Below, in pieces: positions 1 to 4,391 of a stretch of DNA of 9,186 bases; the stretch's first letter is position 1, and each line of letters begins with the position of its first letter. The position numbers were made by a program, and so were the translations under genes. The stretch is from Deltaproteobacteria bacterium GWA2_55_10. GTDB taxonomy: Bacteria; Desulfobacterota; GWC2-55-46. The stretch spans positions 930 through 10,115 of the forward strand of contig MGPL01000077.1 in the NCBI GenBank assembly GCA_001797415.1, given 5' to 3'. The notes beneath the pieces are model-generated. The model had not been told where the DNA came from and ran no database searches. It saw nothing but the letters and a program-made list of their open reading frames with translations.

Positions 1-12
1 GGTTTTATCCAG

Positions 13-1044
13 CTAATCCCTCAACGAGCCGCCGTGGGGGAGGATGGTGAGGTCAGGGTGTGGGTTTTTTGAGTGTGCTTCTTTGAGTTTCCGGATGGGC
101 TGCGGGAGCGGTTCATCGGAGAGGTCGAAGGTGCCCCAGTGTATGGGCACTAGCGTGCGGGCGTTCAAGTCTCTGGCTGTCTTGAGCGTCTCTTCGGGGT
201 CCATGTGGTTCTCTTTCATGAACCAGCGGGGCTCGTACGCGCCTATCGGCGCGAAGACGATGTCAATGGGGCCGTACTTGAGGCCTATATCCCTGAAGCC
301 TGAGAAGTAGCCGGAATCGCCTATCCAGTAGTATCTTTTGCCGGAGTGTTCGATGAGGAAGCTGCACCAGAGCATCCGGTTGGAGTCCGACAGGGTCCTT
401 TTTGACCAGTGCTGGACAGGTAGCGATGTTATACTGACGCTATCGGTGACATATTCCTCTGACCAGTTCAGGGACGCGTGCCGTGTGATGCCGAGCGATT
501 TGAAGTACGCTCCGTATCCGGGGCCTGTAATGAAGAAGGGGTCGTGTTTTTCTTTGAGGAACTCTATGGTCTTCGTGTTCAGGTGGTCGTAATGGCCGTG
601 GGATATGAGGACAAAGTCTATCTTCGGCAGCAGGAGCGGCTCTATCGGGAACGGGGTCTTTCTCTTGACGAGGAAGTTCACGTCCCAGAAGACAGGGTCT
701 GTGATGATGGTCTTGCCGTTGACCCTCATGAGCACGGTCGAGTGGCCGAGCCAGACGAACCAGTTGCCTTCAGTGGAGTTAAGCGAAGCGAAATCCGGCC
801 TTGTAACGGCAAAGTCGTATGGCCTTTTCTTCTCCGCTGACCAAAGATTTCTGGAGAGCCTCCATTTGAGGAAGTCGAGGAAAGAGCGGCCCCCTTCCTC
901 TGCCCAGGGGTTATAATACCTTCCGTCCTTGTCAACAGGCGCCTTTCTCAAGGCTGGCTCCTCTGCAAAAGCGGGTTGGGTGAAGGCCAGAATAAGAATT
1001 AAAAACGGAAATATCCGGAATAGCCGCCCTGGGGCCTTTCTCAT
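13..1044 (-). CDS. Exported metallo-beta-lactamase-fold hydrolase, NAPE-PLD/RomA-like
   Basis: The protein has the full metal-ligand set of the MBL superfamily. Numbered from the ATG at 1044, it shows SHGHYDH (the HxHxDH motif) near residues 149-154, a third His in VQHW near 212, the bridging Asp in GDSGY near 243 and a final His in PIHWGTF near 303. The spacing and the WLGHSTVLM and TDPVF blocks resemble the UlaG/NAPE-PLD/RomA branch (COG2220), whose bacterial members are usually of unknown substrate; hydrolysis of a phosphodiester or lactone is only a family-level guess. I chose the start at 1044 because it gives a clean signal peptide: basic MRKAPGRLFR, a hydrophobic stretch, then an AFA cleavage site before EEP. 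In-frame ATGs also exist at 1056 and 1116. The one at 1116 lies upstream of a good promoter-like site (1066-1094), so it is unlikely. No strong Shine-Dalgarno is visible. It is divergent from glnB, and its 3' neighbour lies outside the window. Confidence 0.88.
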   Translation of the reverse strand: MRKAPGRLFRIFPFLILILAFTQPAFAEEPALRKAPVDKDGRYYNPWAEEGGRSFLDFLKWRLSRNLWSAEKKRPYDFAVTRPDFASLNSTEGNWFVWLGHSTVLMRVNGKTIITDPVFWDVNFLVKRKTPFPIEPLLLPKIDFVLISHGHYDHLNTKTIEFLKEKHDPFFITGPGYGAYFKSLGITRHASLNWSEEYVTDSVSITSLPVQHWSKRTLSDSNRMLWCSFLIEHSGKRYYWIGDSGYFSGFRDIGLKYGPIDIVFAPIGAYEPRWFMKENHMDPEETLKTARDLNARTLVPIHWGTFDLSDEPLPQPIRKLKEAHSKNPHPDLTILPHGGSLRD

Positions 1045-1065
1045 GTGCGCTGTCATGACCGTCTT

Positions 1066-1094
1066 ATTATACACCCTGGGCCCATCTGAGTAAA
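1066..1094 (-). promoter_or_regulatory. Candidate sigma-70 promoter of the MBL-fold hydrolase gene
   Basis: Read on the minus strand there is TTTACT (1094-1089), a 17-nt spacer, then a perfect TATAAT at 1071-1066 preceded by TG two bases upstream. Transcription would start near 1059. That leaves only a short leader before the ATG at 1056 or 1044 and excludes the ATG at 1116. The call rests on consensus match only. Confidence 0.5.
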
Positions 1095-1183
1095 TTCTGT
1101 GCAGGGGCTTTGCCATGTGCTTATTTTTTAGTCTTCGGCCCCCGCCTTATCCCGAAGTATGCCTGATTTTCTCGAAGAAATCG

Positions 1184-1199
1184 CGGCATGGATATTGCT
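1184..1199 (+). promoter_or_regulatory. Candidate sigma-54 (RpoN) -24/-12 promoter of glnB
   Basis: The site reads CGGCATG-GATA-TTGCT. GG at 1185-1186 and GC at 1197-1198 are separated by exactly 10 nt, the invariant geometry of sigma-54 promoters, and the -12 half TTGCT matches fully. The -24 half differs from TGGCACG at two positions. Transcription would begin near 1210 and give a leader of roughly 97 nt before the glnB ATG. RpoN control of glnB-glnA operons is well established in many proteobacteria, which raises the prior. An enhancer site for an NtrC-type activator would be expected upstream, but I could not point to one. Confidence 0.6.
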
Positions 1200-1306
1200 A
1201 AAACAGTATTTAAATAAAAGCGATTTAAAGAGGCCAAAGGAGCTTTACAAGCAGGTCTGCCCTGTGTTAGTTTTTGGGGGGAACTCAATCCCGGGAGGTG
1301 TGGTCG

Positions 1307-1645
1307 ATGAAGAAGATCGAGGCGATAATAAAGCCCTTCAAGCTCGACGAGGTTAAAGAGGCCCTCAACGAGATAGGGATAAAGGGCATAACCGTCTCTG
1401 AGGTCAAGGGTTTCGGCAGGCAGAAAGGCCACACCGAGCTCTACAGGGGCACCGAGTATGTCGTGGATTTCCTTCCCAAGATAAAGATGGAGATTGTGGT
1501 AAGGGAGGAGATGGTGACGAAGGTGGTCGAGACCATCGTGAATGCCGCCCGGACCGGGCGCATAGGAGACGGCAAGGTGTTCGTCACCTCGGTCGACGAG
1601 GTCGTAAGGATAAGGACCGGAGAGCGCGGCGAAGAGGCCATCTGA
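1307..1645 (+). CDS. glnB: Nitrogen regulatory protein P-II
   Basis: This 112-residue protein is the usual PII length and is recognisable end to end. PII trimers sense 2-oxoglutarate and ATP/ADP and regulate glutamine synthetase adenylylation and NtrB/NtrC signalling in the cytoplasm. The T-loop spans about residues 37-55 and holds GFGRQKGH, with the uridylylation-site Tyr51 in RGTEYVVDF. The B-loop nucleotide-binding motif TGRIGDGK is at 83-90, and the C-terminal RTGERGEEAI is typical. Tyr51 and the position directly before glnA favour GlnB or a GlnK-like paralogue without an adjacent amtB; GlnB is preferred. The start at 1307 is set by the GGGAGGTG Shine-Dalgarno at 1293-1300. An upstream in-frame TTG at 1274 is rejected because it would add a non-conserved extension. 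It is probably cotranscribed with glnA from the sigma-54-like site at 1184-1199; the 195-nt gap to glnA is mostly a repeat. Confidence 0.97.
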   Translation: MKKIEAIIKPFKLDEVKEALNEIGIKGITVSEVKGFGRQKGHTELYRGTEYVVDFLPKIKMEIVVREEMVTKVVETIVNAARTGRIGDGKVFVTSVDEVVRIRTGERGEEAI

Positions 1646-1691
1646 CGTATCTGGCATTCGATAAATTTGGCCTTATAAAATGAGATAATTA

Positions 1692-1820
1692 AGGCTGCTC
1701 AAAAAGCTCCATATGCGAGGCCCCGGTTAAATCGGGGAGCGAGGAATGCGGCGTACTCTTCTTGTACGCCGCTTCTGCCGCGACGACGACAACAAAGCAG
1801 ATGGACTTTTTCAGCTGCCT
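1692..1820 (+). repeat. Terminal-inverted-repeat element, copy A (glnB-glnA intergenic)
   Basis: This 129-bp unit begins AGGCTGCTCAAAAAGCTCC and its reverse-complemented end reads AGGCAGCTGAAAAAGTCC, so its termini are imperfect inverted repeats of about 25 bp. Inside is a perfect 9-bp hairpin, GCGGCGTAC-loop-GTACGCCGC (1748-1772), and a weaker CCCCG/CGGGG stem (1721-1737). A diverged reverse-complement copy lies at 3253-3379 and a 25-bp tail fragment at 9036-9060. It encodes no protein. It ends 8 bp before the glnA Shine-Dalgarno, so it sits in the glnA leader. It looks like a MITE- or REP-type non-autonomous element. Confidence 0.85.
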
Positions 1821-1840
1821 TGACAAAAGGAGGGTATGTA

Positions 1841-3253
1841 ATGACGCCTAAGGACGTACTTAAGCTTTCAAAAGAGAAAAACGCGAAGATGGTCGATTTC
1901 AAGTTCCTCGACTTCGTGGGCATCTGGCAGCACTTTTCAGTGCCCGTCGGCGAGCTTTCAGAGGACGTCTTCGAAGAGGGCCTTGGCTTTGACGGCTCCA
2001 GCATAAGGGGCTGGCAGCCCATACACGCGAGCGACATGCTCGTCATGCCTGACCCGACCACGGCCATCATGGACCCGTTCCATGAGACGCCCTCCATGAG
2101 CATCATCTGCAATATAGTAGACCCGATAACCAAGGAGCCTTATTCAAGGGACCCGAGGAATATCGCAATAAAGGCCGAGGCATACTTGAAGTCCACGGGC
2201 ATAGGCGACGTGGCCTACTTCGGCCCTGAGCCAGAGTTCTTCATATTCGACGACATCAGGTACTCCCAGAGCGCGAACCAGGGCTTCTACGCCATCGATT
2301 CGGTAGAGGGCACCTGGAACACGGGCCGTGAGGAGTGCCCCAACCTCGGCTACAAGCCCAGGCACAAGGAAGGCTACTTCCCGGTCCCGCCCACTGACAG
2401 CCAGGAGGACATCCGCTCCGAGATGAGCATGGTGATGGAGTCGGTCGGCATCAGGGTCGAGAGACAGCACCATGAGGTCGCAACAGCCGGACAGGCCGAA
2501 ATAGACATGAGGTTCGACAGCCTCCTTCGCATGGGCGACAAGCTCATGTGGTTCAAGTACATCGTGAAGAACGTCGCCAAGAGGTGGGGCAAGACCGTTA
2601 CCTTCATGCCCAAGCCCATATTCGGAGACAACGGCAGCGGCATGCACGTCCACCAGTCGATCTGGAAGGGCGGCAAGCCGCTCTTCGCGGGCAACGAGTA
2701 CGGCGGCATGAGCCAGATGGCCCTTTACTACATAGGCGGCATCCTGAAGCACGCGAGGGCGCTGAACGCGTTCTGCAACCCCGGCACAAACTCCTACAGG
2801 AGGCTGGTGCCCGGCTTCGAGGCTCCCATCAACCTCGCCTATTCCTCGAGGAACCGTTCGGCGTCAATAAGGATACCCATGTACTCGCCCTCACCGAAGT
2901 CCAAGAGGATAGAGGTAAGGTTCCCTGACCCGTCCTGCAACGGCTACCTGGCGTTCGCGGCAATGCTCATGGCAGGCCTCGACGGCATACAGAACAAGAT
3001 ACACCCGGGCGAGCCGCTCGATAAGGACATATACGGCCTCTCCCCCGAGGAGCTCTCAAAGGTGCCTTCGGCCTGCGGCTCCCTCGAAGAGGCATTGAAC
3101 GCTCTCAAGGCCGACCACGAGTTCCTCATGAAGGGCGACGTCTTCACCCAGGACGTCATCGACACATGGATAGAGTACAAGAAGAAGGCAGAGCTTGACC
3201 CCATCAGGCTCCGTCCGGTGCCCTATGAGTTTGCGCTGTACTACGACTGCTAA
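1841..3253 (+). CDS. glnA: Glutamine synthetase, type I
   Basis: This 470-residue enzyme matches the usual GSI length. It makes glutamine from glutamate, ammonia and ATP in the cytoplasm as a dodecamer. Visible landmarks are GFDGSSIRGW near 49-58, the metal-binding GPEPEFFIFD near 128-137, NGSGMHVHQS at 264-273, the NRSASIRIP segment near 338-346 with the active-site Arg, and KRIEVRFPDPS near 355-365. DKDIYGLSPEE places Tyr398 at the adenylylation position, which argues for the GSI-beta type controlled by GlnE. The ATG at 1841 is chosen because AGGAGG at 1828-1833 lies 7 nt upstream; an in-frame TTG at 1820 is rejected. It lies downstream of glnB, consistent with a glnBA operon. Its TAA stop (3251-3253) overlaps the terminal AAGG of inverted repeat copy B. 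The C-terminus LYYDC is near normal, although the last residue may have been shaped by that insertion (inference). Confidence 0.98.
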   Translation: MTPKDVLKLSKEKNAKMVDFKFLDFVGIWQHFSVPVGELSEDVFEEGLGFDGSSIRGWQPIHASDMLVMPDPTTAIMDPFHETPSMSIICNIVDPITKEPYSRDPRNIAIKAEAYLKSTGIGDVAYFGPEPEFFIFDDIRYSQSANQGFYAIDSVEGTWNTGREECPNLGYKPRHKEGYFPVPPTDSQEDIRSEMSMVMESVGIRVERQHHEVATAGQAEIDMRFDSLLRMGDKLMWFKYIVKNVAKRWGKTVTFMPKPIFGDNGSGMHVHQSIWKGGKPLFAGNEYGGMSQMALYYIGGILKHARALNAFCNPGTNSYRRLVPGFEAPINLAYSSRNRSASIRIPMYSPSPKSKRIEVRFPDPSCNGYLAFAAMLMAGLDGIQNKIHPGEPLDKDIYGLSPEELSKVPSACGSLEEALNALKADHEFLMKGDVFTQDVIDTWIEYKKKAELDPIRLRPVPYEFALYYDC

Positions 3254-3379
3254 GGCAGGCATTAAATAAGTCCATCTGCTTGTCAAGTCGCGGCAGAAGC
3301 GACGTACATGAAGAGTACGACTCGTTCCTCGCTCCCCGATTTAACCTGGGCCTTGCATATGGAGCTTTTTAAGCAGCCT
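3253..3379 (-). repeat. Terminal-inverted-repeat element, copy B (inverted, after glnA)
   Basis: The reverse complement of this stretch aligns over its whole length with copy A at 1692-1820. Over a 78-bp block without gaps (3302-3379) I count 70 identities by eye; the rest carries two small indels near the opposite end. The internal hairpin is degraded here: only CGTAC/GTACG pairs well, with mismatches outside it. This suggests an older or less constrained copy. It starts on the last base of the glnA stop codon and is followed by the glnA terminator. Confidence 0.85.
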
Positions 3380-3404
3380 GTATAAAGAATGTAGCAATAG
3401 TTAG

Positions 3405-3443
3405 AAAAAAAGCCCCGCGCTCAATGAGCGCGGGGCTTTTTTT
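3405..3443 (+). terminator. Intrinsic terminator of glnBA, probably bidirectional
   Basis: A GC-rich stem AGCCCCGCGCT / AGCGCGGGGCT (3411-3421 and 3427-3437) closes a 5-nt loop and is followed by a run of seven T (3437-3443). On the other side a run of seven A (3405-3411) becomes a T run on the minus strand, so the same hairpin can also stop transcription from the minus-strand gene at 3730-4236. Confidence 0.93.
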
Positions 3444-3451
3444 GTCTTTTT

Positions 3452-3474
3452 CCCCCTCTTTTTTAAAGAGGGGG
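3452..3474. repeat. Short perfect palindrome CCCCCTCTTT / AAAGAGGGGG
   Basis: The arms are 10 bp and perfect, around a TTT loop. It is followed by CAGGGGAGATTA and then TAATCCCC (3490-3497), which can partly pair with GGGGAGATTA (3477-3486). It directly follows the glnA terminator. It resembles the small C-rich palindromes that are scattered in many bacterial genomes; no coding role is visible. Confidence 0.65.
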
Positions 3475-3508
3475 CAGGGGAGATTATTTTTAATCCCCAT
3501 CCGAACGG

Positions 3509-3589
3509 CGGGTTCAATTTTGCAAATTGAACCCGAGATTCGCGGGCCATTCAGGAACAATCGGGTTCAGGGTGCAACCCTGAACCCGA
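3509..3589. repeat. Paired-palindrome element, unit 1
   Basis: Two strong hairpins lie 25 nt apart. The first is CGGGTTCAATTT-tgc-AAATTGAACCCG (3509-3535), a perfect 12-bp stem. The second is TCGGGTTCAGGGT-gca-ACCCTGAACCCGA (3561-3589), a perfect 13-bp stem. The same two-hairpin order with similar spacing recurs at 8950-9031. Neither hairpin is followed by a T run, so they are not typical intrinsic terminators. Confidence 0.85.
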
Positions 3590-3608
3590 CGGCGGAGAGG
3601 TTTAAACT

Positions 3609-3687
3609 GTCATTCTGAGGAGCCGAAGGCGACGAAGAATCTCGGCCTGATTTCTTCCCGGAGATTCTTCGCTTTGCTCAGAATGAC
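3609..3687. repeat. Inverted-repeat element with GTCATTCTGAG termini
   Basis: The left arm (3609-3643) begins GTCATTCTGAGGAGCCGAAG and ends GACGAAGAATCTC. The right arm (3661-3687) runs GAGATTCTTCGC to CTCAGAATGAC. They pair over their ends with an 8-bp length difference in the middle and a 17-nt centre. This is a recognisable dispersed palindrome type, known to me from many environmental bacterial genomes. It is non-coding. It lies between the convergent ends of glnA and the exported-protein gene. Confidence 0.8.
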
Positions 3688-3729
3688 AACTGAATTCGAG
3701 GGCCGTTTGAATTATTAAACTGTCCGCGC

Positions 3730-4236
3730 TCAGTCGTGCTTGCCTTTGCCGTGGCCTTCTTTGCCGCGGCCGCCTTTATGCTCGCCCTTGTGCTCGCGCA
3801 TTTCTTCCCTTTTATGCGAGGCCTTCTCCCATTTGCGTTCTTTTTCCCACTGCCGCCAGTTCTTCTTCATCTGGCCGTAGGGTATCTTCTGATGTCCCGG
3901 AGGCACGCGCCTGTAATCCGTTGGCACCCTCAAGAGCACCCCGGGGACCCGCCCGATTTCTATTACGACCCAGGGGTCTCCGAACTCCGCAGCCCTGTAC
4001 CATCTGCTGTTGTGGGGCCTCCACCACCAGCCGCCGTAGAAGAACATTTCGTCATCGATGTCAGGCGCGAAATATATGTAAGTCCCCGGGATCACGACCA
4101 CGCTCGGAGGTGATTTCACCACTATTACCGGGGGGACGTTTATCCCTATATTCACGTTTATTTCCGACCTCGCTGCCGTTGAGGTCAAAAGAAGCGCGGC
4201 AGCTGCCGCCGCAAGAGCCAAGGAGACCTTTTTCAT
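3730..4236 (-). CDS. Small exported protein with aromatic core and Lys/His/Gly-rich tail
   Basis: This 168-residue protein is of no firmly known function. The start at 4236 gives MKKVSLALAAAAAALLLTS with a probable cleavage after the SxAxx region near residue 23, i.e. a Sec signal peptide, and is preceded by GGGAGGG 5-6 nt upstream; an in-frame ATG at 4287 is rejected. The mature part starts with Val/Pro-rich strands (NVNIGINVPPVIVV and PPSVVVIPGTY), then FFYGGWWWRPHNSRWYRA, then a conserved-looking VPPGHQKIPYGQMKKNW. The last 50 residues are mostly Lys, Glu, Arg, His and Gly, so the tail is strongly charged. I recall similar short secreted proteins with this Trp/Tyr block and PPGH motif in deltaproteobacteria, annotated as hypothetical. 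A periplasmic or surface role, perhaps binding metal or nucleic acid through the tail, is speculation. It is divergent from the histidine kinase gene. Confidence 0.85.
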   Translation of the reverse strand: MKKVSLALAAAAAALLLTSTAARSEINVNIGINVPPVIVVKSPPSVVVIPGTYIYFAPDIDDEMFFYGGWWWRPHNSRWYRAAEFGDPWVVIEIGRVPGVLLRVPTDYRRVPPGHQKIPYGQMKKNWRQWEKERKWEKASHKREEMREHKGEHKGGRGKEGHGKGKHD

Positions 4237-4265
4237 CCGTCCCTCCCAATCGCTTTTTATTAAAA

Positions 4266-4274
4266 AATATATCA
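4266..4274 (-). promoter_or_regulatory. Candidate extended -10 promoter of the exported-protein gene
   Basis: On the minus strand TGA-TATATT (4274-4266) fits an extended -10 element (TGn plus 5 of 6 TATAAT bases). No good -35 lies 17 nt upstream (CAGATT), so an activator may be needed. Transcription would start near 4259, giving a leader of about 23 nt that contains the Shine-Dalgarno. Confidence 0.35.
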
Positions 4275-4292
4275 GCACAGATACCACAAATC

Positions 4293-4308
4293 TGTAGCAA
4301 AAGCTACA
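4293..4308. promoter_or_regulatory. Candidate operator palindrome TGTAGC-aaaa-GCTACA
   Basis: This perfect 16-bp inverted repeat lies in the divergent intergenic region between the exported-protein gene and the histidine kinase gene. Its centre is near -41 for the minus-strand promoter candidate and about -52 for the plus-strand one, both usual activator positions. An overlapping stem ACAGAT/ATCTGT (4278-4295) shares its left end. The binding protein is unknown. Confidence 0.4.
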
Positions 4309-4318
4309 TTGGCGGGGT

Positions 4319-4346
4319 TTGACAAGCCGGACTCTTAAAGTACACT
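4319..4346 (+). promoter_or_regulatory. Candidate sigma-70 promoter of the kinase/regulator operon
   Basis: A perfect TTGACA (4319-4324) is followed after 16 nt by TACACT (4341-4346, 4 of 6 consensus bases). Transcription would begin near 4353, about 40 nt before the kinase ATG. The strong -35 with a weak -10 is the main support. Confidence 0.45.
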
Positions 4347-4391
4347 CGAAATGGTGTTCATTACCGGAGCATTCCAGGCCAGGGAAGGATA

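Noticed and set aside
1210..1306. Riboswitch or glutamine-sensing RNA in the glnB leader
   Set aside because: I could not find a conserved aptamer core or a terminator/antiterminator pair; only a long leader is evident.
1121..1657. 178-codon minus-strand reading frame across glnB and its promoter region
   Set aside because: It is antisense to glnB for most of its length and has low-complexity, non-conserved composition.
2144..2752. 202-codon minus-strand reading frame inside glnA
   Set aside because: It is the antisense of a fully conserved gene with high third-position GC; it shows no Shine-Dalgarno or recognisable motif.
1692..3379. Composite transposon carrying glnA between inverted repeats
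   Set aside because: No transposase is visible, no target-site duplication is evident, and glnA matches its neighbour glnB in base and codon use.
3509..3535. GGTTCAA resembles the T-arm of a tRNA (also at 8951-8976)
   Set aside because: It forms a perfect palindrome with a 3-5-nt loop, and no acceptor, D or anticodon arm can be placed around it.
3405..3687. CRISPR array suggested by several closely spaced palindromes
   Set aside because: The palindromes belong to different families, there is no regular direct repeat with spacers, and no cas gene is present.
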